In this document: piece after piece, positions 1 through 9,484 of the stretch
Numbering within the stretch: the stretch's first letter is position 1
Layout: each line of letters opens with the position of its first letter
NCBI GenBank assembly: GCA_038144425.1
Contig: JAYQNS010000004.1
Coordinates: forward strand, 62,001 to 126,000
DNA: 64,000 bases
Direction of reading: 5' to 3'
From: Salivita marina
Lineage (GTDB): Bacteria > Pseudomonadota > Gammaproteobacteria > Pseudomonadales > Azotimanducaceae
Made by a program: the position numbers and the translations under genes
Notes under the pieces: generated by a model
The model's database searches: none
Told to the model about the DNA's origin: nothing
What the model saw: only the letters and a program-made list of their open reading frames with translations

Positions 1-1918
1 AACTGCCCCGACTCCGTTTTCGCCCACGAACTCGGCCACGTGGGTGGGCTGGGCCATAGCCAGCGCCAAGGAGAGCTCGGGGCCCGAGCCTTTTCCCGGG
101 GCCACGGCGAGGAAGGGAGCTTCGTCACCGTCATGCCCTACAGCACGGAGTACGGAAATGCACCGGAGATCTCTCTTCGCTAGCGCAAATCTCCTCCGCT
201 GCGGCACCGGGGCCCTTTGCGGGAAGCCTCGAAGCGACTACTTCCGAGCTACCGACGCGGTATTTACCCTGAACCAAACCTTTCCCCACCTGGCGGCCGT
301 CAAGAATGGCTTTCCTCCAGCACTAAAACTTCTAGGCGCTGCCGCCCTGACCTTGGAAGGGGGACAGCCCTACCTCGAGCCAGGTTTTACAGCCTTCGAC
401 CTTGAAGACGGAGACGTGACGGGCTACGTGATTACCCTTGGCACCGTCGATACCGCCACCCCGGGCACCTATCCCCTGTCCTATCGTGCCTTTGACTCCG
501 ATGGCAACCAGGCCTCCGTGACCCGCACCGTCACCGTGACGCAAAACCCCGCGGCGCTGATAGACACGGACGGAGATGGCCTTTCCGACCTCGAGGAAAG
601 CCAACGGGGCCTGGATCCGGGCAACGCCGATAGCGACGGCGACGGGGTCAGCGACGGCGACGAGGTCGCCCTGGGCCGGGATCCCGCGGTCTTTGGCTTT
701 GGCCAGGTTCGCCTCGGCCCGAACACGCCCCTGGGCCTGCAGCTGACGGGCACGGCCTCCGCCCTACCCTCCGGTACGCAGGCCACTGTGCCCCCTTCCG
801 CGGCCGCGGCCTTCCTCAACGTTACCGTGGTGAATCCCTCCGCCCCGGGCTTCATCACCGTCTGGCCCTGCGGCATCGATCGCCCCCTGGCCTCAAACAT
901 CAACTTCGTCGCCGGGGATACCATCGCCAACGGAGTCATCGCACCCCTTGGCGCCGAGGGCGCCGCTTGCCTCTACAGCAGCGTGGACACGGACGTGGTC
1001 GTCGACGTCGCAGGGTGGTTCGAAGAGGGCACCTACCTCGGCGCAACCCCAACCCGCCTCGTCGACACGCGCTACGGCCTAGGCGCGCCCCAGGGGCAAA
1101 CCACCACCGCCGCCCCCATCCAGGTGCCCGTGGCTGGCCTACCCGTTTCTAGCGCCCTGGGGGCCGCGACGGCCGTTCCCGACACCGTCGGCGCCGTCGC
1201 CCTAAACGTGACCACGGTGAATCCCGCCGGGCCGGGCTTCGTGCCCGTCTGGCCCTGCGAGGAGGCTCGGCCGAACGCCTCAAACCTCAACTTCACCGCG
1301 GGGCAAATCATCGCCAATGGCGTCATCGCCCCGGCCGGACGTTCAGGAACGGTGTGCGCCTTCAGCTCCGCCGCCACCGATCTCATCGTCGATCTGGCAG
1401 GCTGGTTCCCGGGATCGGGCTTTACGGGCCTCACCCCCACCCGCCTTTTGGATACGCGCCAGGCAACAGGGCCCATTGCTGCAGGGGGCGTCGCCGAAGT
1501 GGATCTGGGAGCCGCGGGCCTGGGCTTGCCGGCAGACGTCACTGCCGTCGCCCTTAACGTCACCGTCACGGAGACCCAGGGCCCGGGCTTCATCACCGTC
1601 TGGCCCTGCGCCCAGGGGAGGCCCAATGCCTCAAACCTGAATTACCTCGCAGGACAAACCATTGCCAATAACGTCCTCACAAGCCCCGGGGCCTCGAGCA
1701 AGATCTGCCTCTTTGCCAGCGCCGCCACCCACGCCATCGTGGACATCGCCGGGTGGGTCAACGGTGACGGCTCCGAAAGCACCTTCACAGGCATTCAGCC
1801 CACGCGCATTGGCGATACGCGAACCGGGCTCTGGGGCGGCGGCCCCAACCGCGACTCCGATGGCGATGGGGTTGCCGATGGGTCGGACAGCGCGCCGCTG
1901 GACTCGGGGGCAGGCTAA
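1..1918 (+). CDS. secreted metzincin-type metalloprotease with C-terminal repeat domains (5' truncated, one frameshift)
   Basis: The gene enters from the left edge in frame 1. That frame reads FAHELGHVGGLGH (residues 7-19), a textbook HExxHxxGxxH metzincin zinc site, and then VTVMPYS, the expected Met-turn. Frame 1 stops at 181-183, but the expected continuation (ANLLRCGTGALCG, then ATDAVFTLN) is in frame 2, so one base is apparently gained or lost near 165-180. Frame 2 then runs to 1918 through an Ig-like/DUF5011-type domain (about 340-545), two thrombospondin-type Asp-rich repeats (DTDGDGLSD, DSDGDGVSD) and three copies of a domain of about 130 aa marked by WPC, (S/N)N(I/L)N(F/Y), IAN and VD(V/L/I)AGW. 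A last Asp-rich motif closes the protein. It is probably a surface or secreted protease. Substrate unknown. The longest single ORF starts at 44, but its first 45 or so residues are out of frame. Confidence 0.75.
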   Translation, partial: TAPTPFSPTNSATWVGWAIASAKESSGPEPFPGATARKGASSPSCPTARSTEMHRRSLFASANLLRCGTGALCGKPRSDYFRATDAVFTLNQTFPHLAAVKNGFPPALKLLGAAALTLEGGQPYLEPGFTAFDLEDGDVTGYVITLGTVDTATPGTYPLSYRAFDSDGNQASVTRTVTVTQNPAALIDTDGDGLSDLEESQRGLDPGNADSDGDGVSDGDEVALGRDPAVFGFGQVRLGPNTPLGLQLTGTASALPSGTQATVPPSAAAAFLNVTVVNPSAPGFITVWPCGIDRPLASNINFVAGDTIANGVIAPLGAEGAACLYSSVDTDVVVDVAGWFEEGTYLGATPTRLVDTRYGLGAPQGQTTTAAPIQVPVAGLPVSSALGAATAVPDTVGAVALNVTTVNPAGPGFVPVWPCEEARPNASNLNFTAGQIIANGVIAPAGRSGTVCAFSSAATDLIVDLAGWFPGSGFTGLTPTRLLDTRQATGPIAAGGVAEVDLGAAGLGLPADVTAVALNVTVTETQGPGFITVWPCAQGRPNASNLNYLAGQTIANNVLTSPGASSKICLFASAATHAIVDIAGWVNGDGSESTFTGIQPTRIGDTRTGLWGGGPNRDSDGDGVADGSDSAPLDSGAG

Positions 1919-2012
1919 TCAAGCAACCCTCACGAGCTGTGCAGCTGACAATATAACTAAGGGGGAAATTGCTATAAGGTTTTAATCACGCAGGGGAAAG
2001 AGGGACAGATCA

Positions 2013-5000
2013 ATGATGCCTTTAAGGCACGGTCGCTGGATTCAGAACCTAGGGCTTCGCTTCGCACTGATGGGTTGGGTGACCTTTGCTGCCCTACCGG
2101 CTCAGGCGGCCCTTACACCGATTGATGGAGGCAGCTACGGGCCGCTTCTTGAGGCGAGCTACGCAATAGCATCCGCAGAAAACTTCAGCGCTCCCTTTCT
2201 CCCCGAGGCGTATAAGCCCGAGCTCGTGGAAGAGTTCAACGACATCCAGGGAGCTCTTGGTACCGAGGCCTACCTGGTCGTCGTAAATAAAGACGAAGCC
2301 CCTGCTGAGGTGGCAGAAACCGTTGCCTGCGTCATAGCCCCGGATAGGTGCCTAGCCCCAGCCCTCCAAGCCAACTTGGCGGACCTTGGTACCCTGACCC
2401 AGCCGGAAAGCGAGGAAGCGGGCTTCGGACCCTCCCTAATCGACAGCGACGTCAATGCGCTTACCGTTCGCTTCATCGATGGTGAGCGCACCTTGGTCCT
2501 GGTCCTCGTCCCGGAATTTGGGCGCTTTACGAATGAGCGGGCTGACGCGGCCATCATGGGCTACGCCCGAGCCGTGGCGGAGCTTCAAATCGCAGCCGCA
2601 TCTGGCGTACCGAGCTGGTGGGTCGACGGCCTTGCTCGATACCTCGGAACCCGCCTTCTGGCTTACACCCGGGTAGGATCGAAGATGCCCGACCATCTTC
2701 GGGCAGCTAACAGCACGCTGAATTGGCGCATGGGAACGGGCAGCCAACTCGAATTCACCGCCGAATTTCTCCCCGAGATGAATTATGCGGCGGTTCATCG
2801 TCTCGTCTTTGAATTTGGCGCCCATGCCGTGCTCACCGAGTTTCCTGCTCGTCTTCGGCGCGTTGCCAATTGGCAAATCGCTTTTCAGAATCAATTTGGG
2901 GAACCCTCCGACGCCTTCACACAGCGCATGATCAACCTTGTCAAGGCCGATGCCGATCAAAACGCGCTTATCGATCACGAGGATCTCCAATACGCCTTTC
3001 TGAAAGAAAACCCAGGCTCGGAACCGACCGCCCGAAACCTTTTTCAAATTTCGCGATTCCAGGCGCTCGGCGCTATCCCGCTACAGACCATCGACGGATG
3101 CACATCTTATCTTGGCACTTCAGCCCATGAGTTAGGCGACTTCAACGGAGATGGGTACCAGGATGTAGTTTTCGCCATAGACGAATCAGCCCCGTCCCAC
3201 TCTCAAACGGGCGGACCAGACTGCGATATCCCCACCACGGTTGTCGCTGTTTATGGCGCTGCCCCAGAGGAAACTCCAGTTCTATCCTTATTGGATCAGG
3301 AAGCCTGGGGGGAGCGAGACATTGCCGTCGCCGACATCAATGGAGATGGGTTTGACGACATTCTTGTGGTCGGTGCAAAGCACGTCGCGGGGAGAAGCGC
3401 CGCGCGACTTTTACCTGGGAGGGGCGGCAGGGGCGACGAACACCACCTCCACAATTCTCAACCAGACAGAATTCGACCTAGAAAATGTCGACTCCGAATT
3501 TGTGACCCCTGGAGACATCGACAACGACGGCTTCCCGGAATTCATGATTTTCGCTATGGATAGCAGGGGCTTTACCGCCTTTCCCGTTCCCGTGGTCTTC
3601 GATTGCAGCCCCCAATGTGTCGCCCGACACCCGGCTGGCTACGATGCATCTACATACGACCAAACCGACGTGGTGGTTTACAACGGGGCGCTCTTAGACC
3701 TCGATGAAGATGGTGACATCGATATCTTAATCAACATTGAGGACCACGATGGCGCCACACAGCAGCCCTCGCTGTACCCCACCCGCTATCTCCATGGAGC
3801 GTTTTACAATGACGCCGGAACCTTTCGCTTATCTTCGCCCCCGGAAATGGTCGACCTAGGTTTTCGCCTCGACAGCAACACCCTTCGCCCCCAGCCTAAC
3901 CTCGACGAAGACCCAAACGACGCCCGTGTTCTTCCCTTGAACGCAACGCACTACTGAAACGGAAGTCACCGACCTGAATAACGATGGCAAGCAAGAGCTG
4001 ATTACTCTCGAGAACAACCAATTCCATGTCTCCAATAGCCGGTTCCTCGTATCGGTCTATGAACATAGCTTGGTAACGGGACGGCTAGGCCTGAGCGCAG
4101 ACCAGCCTGAGGATACGGGCCTGACTCACAATCAAAATTTTCAATTCGTTGACGTCGATGCCGATGGGGACCTCGATATCCTATCGACCACAAAGCCATT
4201 CCCCAATTTCGGAAACACCATTTTTCTCCATGAAAACTTAAATCCGGGATGGCGACTTTCGGCGAAGGGCTACGGGTCCTTCATGCAGGACAACAACTGC
4301 AACCGAATCTTTGCGCCGGATCTCGATGGCGATGGGGACTTCGACGTCATCACCATGTGCGGCGGAAGCGAAGAGAAAGCAAATCTACTTCGCCCGCAAC
4401 CTAAAGCAGGAAAACCTTGCCCCGGCAGATCGAGATAGCGATGGTGTTTTAGATGCGGATGATGCCTTTCCTTAGATGCCTTAGAGCAGCTCGACACCGA
4501 TGGTGATGGCCTGGGCAACAACACGGATAGCGACGACGACGGCGATGCCCTGTCGGATGAAGAAGAGCTGGTCATGGGCACAGATCCTCTTCTTGCTGAC
4601 AGCGATTCCGATGGCCTCGACGATGGGGTTGAGGTGGAACGAGGTCTCGACCCCGTGCTCGCCGGCCTAGGCCAGGCTCGCCTTGGGCCCAACGTGCCCC
4701 TGCCCTTCAGGTGGCTGGCGCCTCATTCACGCTTCCCTCTGGGGGACTTGGGACCGTACCGAGCTCCGCAGCAGCCGCAGCGCTCAACATCACCGTGGTC
4801 AATCCCTCTGCCCCAGGCTTCATTACGGCCTGGCCTTGCGGCTTGCCTCGTCCCCTGGCCTCGAATATCAACTTTGAGGCCGGCTCTACCATTCCTAATG
4901 GGGTGATTGCCTCCCTTGGCTCCGATGGCGCTGCTTGTCTCTACAGCAGCGTCGAAACGGATATCGTCGTTGATCTTGCCGGCTGGTTTGATGCCGAGGC

Positions 5001-5891
5001 TTATCAGGGGGCAACCCCAGTGCGGCTTGTCGATACGCGGGATGGCACGGGCGCGCCTCTGGGCCTGACGAACAGCGCGGCGCCCATACAGGTGCCCGTG
5101 GCCAGCCTGCCCGTGACTAGCGCCCTAGGAGCCGCCACCGCCATACCAGACGATGTTGGGGCCGTGGCCCTGAACGTCACCGCCGTAGAGCCCACCGATC
5201 CCGGTTACATCACCGTTTGGCCTTGCGAAGCAGGACGGCCTAATGCTTCGAACTTGAACTTCATGCCTGGGGACATCATCGCCAATGGGGTGATTGCGCC
5301 GGCAGGCAGCAACGGGGTGGTCTGCGCCTTCAGCTCGGCCCCCACGCACATAATTGTGGATCTGGCAGGCTGGTTCCCGGGAGACACCTTTACGGGCATG
5401 ACGCCAACGCGCCTTCTCGATACCCGGGATGGCGGTGGTGCCAAGGTCCCCACGGGCGGGGTGGTCGAAGTCGAGACGCGGCGCCCGGGGCTGGCCACTT
5501 CTTCTGATGCTGCTGCACTGTCCCTCAACGTCACCGACACGGAAGCGGAAGGCCCTGGCTATCTCACCGTCTGGCCCTGTGATGTGGATCGGCCCAATGC
5601 CTCTAACCTGAACTATGTGGCGGGGCAGACCATCGCCAATAACGTCATGACCACCATCGGCGCCTCAGGAAAAGTCTGCGCCTTCGCCAGCGCGCCCACC
5701 CACGTCATCATGGACATTGCAGGGTGGGTGAATGGCAGCGGCGAGAAGACGACCTTCTCCGGCGTTAAGCCGACCCGAGTGGGCGATACCCGCACCGGCC
5801 AATGGCTAGGGAGCAGCACCGGGACACGGATCGGGACGGGGTCTCCGATGCGGAGGATATTGCGCCGCTGGATTCGAGCAGGGGTAAATAG
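2013..5891 (+). pseudogene. large secreted FG-GAP/VCBS-repeat protein with the same C-terminal repeats, broken by six frameshifts
   Basis: The start is ATG 2013 behind GAGGGA, with a signal peptide ending near LPAQA. The N-terminal 300 residues include WWVDGLARYLG, which resembles the helix of gluzincin-type peptidases but has no HExxH. Integrin-like calcium repeats follow (DFNGDGYQD, DINGDGFDD, DIDNDGFPE, DLDEDGDID, DLNNDGKQE, DVDADGDLD, DLDGDGDFD), then DAFP-LDALEQLDTDGDG thrombospondin-type repeats and three WPC/AGW domains homologous to those of the preceding gene. The reading frame must shift near 3400, 3948, 4378, 4472, 4704 and 5813 to keep homology; the last shift gives a tail ending in IAPLDSSRGK and a stop at 5889-5891. 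The longest intact pieces are 2013-3563, 3241-3957 and 4711-5895. Shifts near 4472 and 4704 lie at C runs, so sequencing error is as likely as real decay. Function: probably cell-surface binding or adhesion. Confidence 0.7.
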
Positions 5892-5928
5892 CTGAAAAAG
5901 GACGACCTGAGCCCACAGCCTTCCATCG

Positions 5929-6194
5929 CTAACTCTCGTCTTTCTCCCAGTGTGTGAGTTTGAGGCGCTTGTCCAACCAATAAATGACTAGCATCACGAG
6001 CGCCGCAATTAGGGCGTAGGCGAATACTTGCCAAAGCGCGGGACGGATTCCGGTTCATAGGCTGATGATATCGAAAGCAAGGCGGTTGCAATCGGAAGGG
6101 CGGTGGCGAATTGGGGCCAAAAATTGACCCCAAAATAGCGGTAGCCCACGGCCACAATCACCGCGACGCCCAGGCACTCATACAGCGCTACCAC
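5929..6194 (-). CDS. small hydrophobic membrane protein, possible bacteriocin immunity protein (frameshifted)
   Basis: It begins 4 nt after the stop of the double-glycine peptide gene, probably at GTG 6194-6192 with AGGA just upstream. The frame reads about 45 residues with two hydrophobic stretches (VAVIVAVGYRYFGVNF and FATALPIATALLS). To keep a hydrophobic reading it must shift near 6035-6055 into a frame containing WQVFAYALIAALVMLVIYWL and ending KLTHWEKDES, stop 5929-5931. The corrected product is about 88 aa with three membrane segments and a basic-then-acidic tail. I know no specific family match. Position directly behind a bacteriocin-like gene, size and topology are what one expects of an immunity protein, but this is inference. 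Without the frame correction, two shorter ORFs remain. Confidence 0.45.
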
Positions 6195-6198
6195 CGTC

Positions 6199-6626
6199 CT
6201 ACTGCCGCTCGCTGCCTGCGTTCTGCGCCGGCGCAGCGGAAGCAACTTCCAGTGCGCCGCCGGCGCCGGCCATAGAGACTCCGAGCACGGCTCCGCCTCT
6301 GACGGCGCCGGTTGCTGCACCCACAATCAAGCTTGAACCGGTGCCGATCAGGAACCCGGATACCGCCGTTCTTACGGCTTCCTGAGCAAAGGTTCCCCAG
6401 CTAAAGGTGCCGCTGCCTGTGGTGCTCAGCGCGTATCTTGCACCGCCAACCAACCCCCAATCCCCGCACCAATACCTCCGGATACCAGGTTTGCGGCCCC
6501 TCCCACCACTTCATCCAATTCCCGATCGTCAAGGCTACGGAGCCCTCTGTGCTCTCTAGGTGATGCGGTGGCGGCCCTAAGAGGAAACACCGGCTCTGTA
6601 ACGTCACATTTCATCACTGCCATCAT
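6199..6626 (-). CDS. double-glycine-leader, Gly/Ala-rich peptide (class II bacteriocin-like), frameshifted
   Basis: ATG 6626 lies 7 nt behind GGAGGG. The leader ends RSLDDRELDEVVGG, matching the classic bacteriocin leader (L-x3-EL-x2-V-x-GG) cut by peptidase-containing ABC exporters. The predicted mature part begins AANLVSGGIGAGIGG. At a run of five G (minus strand, near 6455) the frame must shift by one base; it then continues with VGGARYALSTTGSGTF, a hydrophobic stretch around TAVSGFLIGTGSSLIVGAAT and a Gly/Ala-rich end, stop at 6199-6201. The corrected mature peptide is about 100 aa, with repeated GxxxG/small-residue patterns as in pore-forming peptides. No C39-peptidase transporter is present in the window, so export would depend on a gene elsewhere. 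The uncorrected products are 66 aa and 84 aa. Confidence 0.6.
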
Positions 6627-6903
6627 GGTTCGGCCCTCCAGCCGAAGAAAGGAGCGGTCACTTTCGCCCGTCCCGGGGTAGAAAGTGCAGGCCGAAGAAA
6701 ACTCGCACGGGAGTTTCAGAAAAAACTAGCTGGGGAGGGGCAGAGTCAGGCGAACGGTCATCAGGAATTTGGAGGCGAGGGAGCGCCAGAAGCTTGACGG
6801 TCGCCAGGAAGCGACTGAGGAAAGAAAGGCTTAGGCGCCCGTCTTGGTCAGGGCGCTCGCTGCGCCTCGACAGGACCGTGACGCAAATTGCGAGGCCAGG
6901 TTG

Positions 6904-7677
6904 CTAGCCGACGAAAGCCCGCTCGATGACATAGTCCCCCACCGAACCCTGATTCGGGGAAACCTTGAGGCCGTGGCGATCAAGGCACTCACTCACGCTC
7001 TTGAGCATCGCCATGCTTCCACAGAGCATGGCGCGGTCGTGCTCGGGATCCAGGGCGGGCACGCCGAGGTCCGTGAAGAGCTTTCCGCTGTCAATGAGGT
7101 CGGGAATGCGGCCCGTATATTTGTAAGGCTCCCGAGTCACCGTGGGGTAGTACAGGAACTGCTCCCGCACCATTTCCCCAAGAAGCTCGTGGTTCGGGAG
7201 CTCCTCCGTCAGGTAGTCGTAATAGGCGAGATCACTCACCTCGCGCACCCCATGAACGAGGATGACTTTCTCATAGCGCTCGTAGGCGTCAGGGTCACGG
7301 ATCAGCGCGAGAAAGGGCGCCATCCCCGTCCCCGTGGAAAGCAGGTACAGATTACGGCCGGGATTGAGGTCAGCCAGAAGCAGGGACCCCACGGGCTTCT
7401 TCCCCACAAGCACCTCATCCCCTTCCTTGATGTGCTGGAGCCGAGACGTCAGAGGACCGTCCTGCACCTTAATGCTGAAAAACTCGAGGTCGTCGGCGTA
7501 ATTCGGGCTCGCGACGCTATAGGCCCGGAGGAGCGGCTTACCCTCTGCCATGAGTCCTACCATCACAAATTGGCCGCTCTCAAAGCGGAACTCCGGGCGT
7601 CGCGTGGTGGCAAAGGTAAAAAGACGATCATTCCAGTGCTTAATCCAAAGGACCTTTTCCGTTTCAAATGCCGCCAC
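6904..7677 (-). CDS. fpr: ferredoxin--NADP(+) reductase
   Basis: This 257-aa soluble flavoprotein moves electrons between NADPH and ferredoxin/flavodoxin in the cytoplasm. The FAD-binding motif RAYSVAS is near residue 51, the NADP-binding motif GTGMAPFLALIRDP near 116, and CGSMAML near 220. The C-terminus YVIERAFVG is typical of the bacterial Fpr class. Length is normal for the family. The start is GTG 7677 with AGGAG about 10 nt upstream. It is followed by the bacteriocin-like unit on the same strand after 277 nt in which I see no gene. Identification is secure at family level. Confidence 0.93.
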   Translation of the reverse strand: MAAFETEKVLWIKHWNDRLFTFATTRRPEFRFESGQFVMVGLMAEGKPLLRAYSVASPNYADDLEFFSIKVQDGPLTSRLQHIKEGDEVLVGKKPVGSLLLADLNPGRNLYLLSTGTGMAPFLALIRDPDAYERYEKVILVHGVREVSDLAYYDYLTEELPNHELLGEMVREQFLYYPTVTREPYKYTGRIPDLIDSGKLFTDLGVPALDPEHDRAMLCGSMAMLKSVSECLDRHGLKVSPNQGSVGDYVIERAFVG

Positions 7678-7807
7678 CGGTGCGCCGCTCCTGCTGTATT
7701 TGTGGGGAAGGGCTATTGTGCCCGGGGAAAAGGAGCATGTCAGGCTGATTCGTCAACTTTGAGTGACATCGGTGCCCGAAACCGCCCTGAGGTTTTGGGG
7801 TAGAGCC

Positions 7808-8191
7808 CTATTGTAGGGAGTTGGAGCCTACACCAAGGGCGTCCTCGCCCCCGGGCAATAGGATGGGAGGCAGATTGGGGCGCCGCCCCCAATCGGTTTC
7901 GTTGTAGTGGGTGGCGAGGTAGGTGACGATCTCCGTCTCCAACGGCTCAGGCAAGGCCCAAAGGTTTTGGGTGGCTTGCATCCAACGGATCAGCCCGGTC
8001 CAGAAGGCGGCATCGCCCCGCTGCGCCGTGACCAGCCGATGGGAATGGCACGCGCCGCATTGAGCCCTCACCGCTTCCCACCCTGGCGCCTTCTCCAGCC
8101 CCGTGCCGGGGTCCGTCTCCGCCCTCGCCGTGGCGGCGGCCATCGCGCTCAGCGCGGTTAGCAGGAGCAGCGCATAGCGGAGGGCTTTCAC
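7808..8191 (-). CDS. c-type cytochrome subunit of a sulfite dehydrogenase-like enzyme
   Basis: A 127-aa protein with a signal peptide (cut near TARAE) and one heme site, CGACH, near residue 45. The start ATG overlaps the last bases of the upstream molybdenum enzyme gene, so the two are translationally coupled. By analogy with SorAB, this monoheme cytochrome would take electrons from the molybdenum subunit in the periplasm and pass them to the respiratory chain. The possible distal ligand Met in RWMQATQNL near residue 70 is an inference. No other CxxCH is present. Confidence 0.8.
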   Translation of the reverse strand: MKALRYALLLLTALSAMAAATARAETDPGTGLEKAPGWEAVRAQCGACHSHRLVTAQRGDAAFWTGLIRWMQATQNLWALPEPLETEIVTYLATHYNETDWGRRPNLPPILLPGGEDALGVGSNSLQ

Positions 8192-9432
8192 GCCAGCACC
8201 TCTACCGCGATGCGGTGACTCGCGTTATTGAGATAGCCCTTCGGATTCCATCCCGGAAGGAGCATGGGCTGAATTGCGCCGCTTTCATCCGTGGCCCGGG
8301 CCCAGATTTCGTAGTAGCCCGGCCCGGGAAGGGTGAGGGTGTGCTCGAAGCGTTGCCAGCCGAAGCGATTTTCCGCTGCGCCCAGGCGAGCGGTCTGCCA
8401 GCTCGCGCCAAAATCCGTGCTCAGCGCCACCTCGGCGATAGCCCCAGCCCCGGACCAAGCGTGCCCTGAAAGAGAGAGTGCCTCCCCAGCCGCAATTCTT
8501 TGGCCCGACCGGGGCGCGGTAATCAGCGACTTTACGGGCATGGCTTCGATGATGCACATGGCCTCGCTGGGGACCTTCGTGCCTGGGGCCACGGGCTCAC
8601 AAGGCACGCGGTAGGACGATCCTGTCATCTTGGCCCCGTCGTGAACGCGATCGCGAATGAGCAGCGTCGTCAGCCATTTGCCGCTTGCGGAGCCGGGATA
8701 GCCCGGTGCAATCAACCTTAAAGGGGCACCGTGTACTTCGGGGATGGGTTCGCCGTTCATCGCAAAGGCGAGCAGGCAGTCATCTTCCAGCGCTTTCTCG
8801 ATAGGTACGCCCCGCGAAATAGGCTGCTTTTTGGGATCGCCGGAGAGGTGCGTATCGGCGCTCTCATAGCCCAGGTACACAGCGTTCGGGGCAACACCGC
8901 AAGCCTTTAGTACGTCCGCCAGCCGCACGCCGGTCCAGCGGGGACAGCCTACCGCACCGGTGGTCCACTGATTCCCGGAAACGCGCGGGCGAAATTCGCT
9001 GCGGCCATTACCCCCGCACTCGAGCACCAGGTGCCGCGTGACCACCTCAAAGCGCGCCTTGAGCTCATCTATAGAGAAGCGCTGTGGGCGCTCGCAAGCC
9101 TCCCCAGTGATCTCGAGCATCCAGTTCGCGGGATCGGTGCTGACGGGCGGCACGCCGTTGTTGCGCACGAAAAGCCTGGAGGCCGGAGTGACAAAATCGT
9201 TCAGGAGGTGAGCAGGCGTCTCCGCGTTCAGGGGACGATCCCCCAGCAGGCGCAGCCCAGCCTTGTCTTTGAGCAGATCCCGAGCAGGTGCCGCAGCCCG
9301 GGCCGTCTCGGGCCGGGCCCAGAGCAGCGCGCCGAGGCCGCTGGGCAGAAGCACGGCCCCGCCAGCGGCCGCAAGGCCCTTTCGCAGGGCCGCTCGGCGG
9401 CTGAGGGCTTGGGGCGTTTTGCTGGCTTTCAT
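8188..9432 (-). CDS. sulfite oxidase-family molybdopterin enzyme, SorA/SoxC-like
   Basis: I place the start at ATG 9432, behind GGGAGA, rather than at the upstream in-frame position, because it is directly followed by a twin-arginine signal (SRRAALRKGLAAAGG). The domain order is a sulfite-oxidase molybdopterin fold (residues about 60-290) with LECGGNGR carrying the Mo-ligating Cys near 138, then a dimerisation domain (SGHAWSGAGAIAEVALSTD) and the usual WNPKGYLNN end. It probably oxidises sulfite, or a related oxyanion, in the periplasm and donates electrons to the cytochrome encoded by the overlapping downstream gene. SoxC proper sits in sox operons; none is visible here, so the SorAB type is favoured. 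Confidence 0.87.
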   Translation of the reverse strand: MKASKTPQALSRRAALRKGLAAAGGAVLLPSGLGALLWARPETARAAAPARDLLKDKAGLRLLGDRPLNAETPAHLLNDFVTPASRLFVRNNGVPPVSTDPANWMLEITGEACERPQRFSIDELKARFEVVTRHLVLECGGNGRSEFRPRVSGNQWTTGAVGCPRWTGVRLADVLKACGVAPNAVYLGYESADTHLSGDPKKQPISRGVPIEKALEDDCLLAFAMNGEPIPEVHGAPLRLIAPGYPGSASGKWLTTLLIRDRVHDGAKMTGSSYRVPCEPVAPGTKVPSEAMCIIEAMPVKSLITAPRSGQRIAAGEALSLSGHAWSGAGAIAEVALSTDFGASWQTARLGAAENRFGWQRFEHTLTLPGPGYYEIWARATDESGAIQPMLLPGWNPKGYLNNASHRIAVEVLA

Positions 9433-9484
9433 AGGGGCGTCTCCCGGTGGCTGCGCAAGCTTAGCGAGAAGGACCCGGGGCCCG

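Noticed and set aside
2013..3000. Gluzincin peptidase in the N-terminal part of the FG-GAP protein
   Set aside because: WWVDGLARYLG is suggestive, but there is no HExxH, so no catalytic claim is justified.
6844..7803. 319-aa plus-strand open frame
   Set aside because: Antisense shadow of ferredoxin-NADP reductase.
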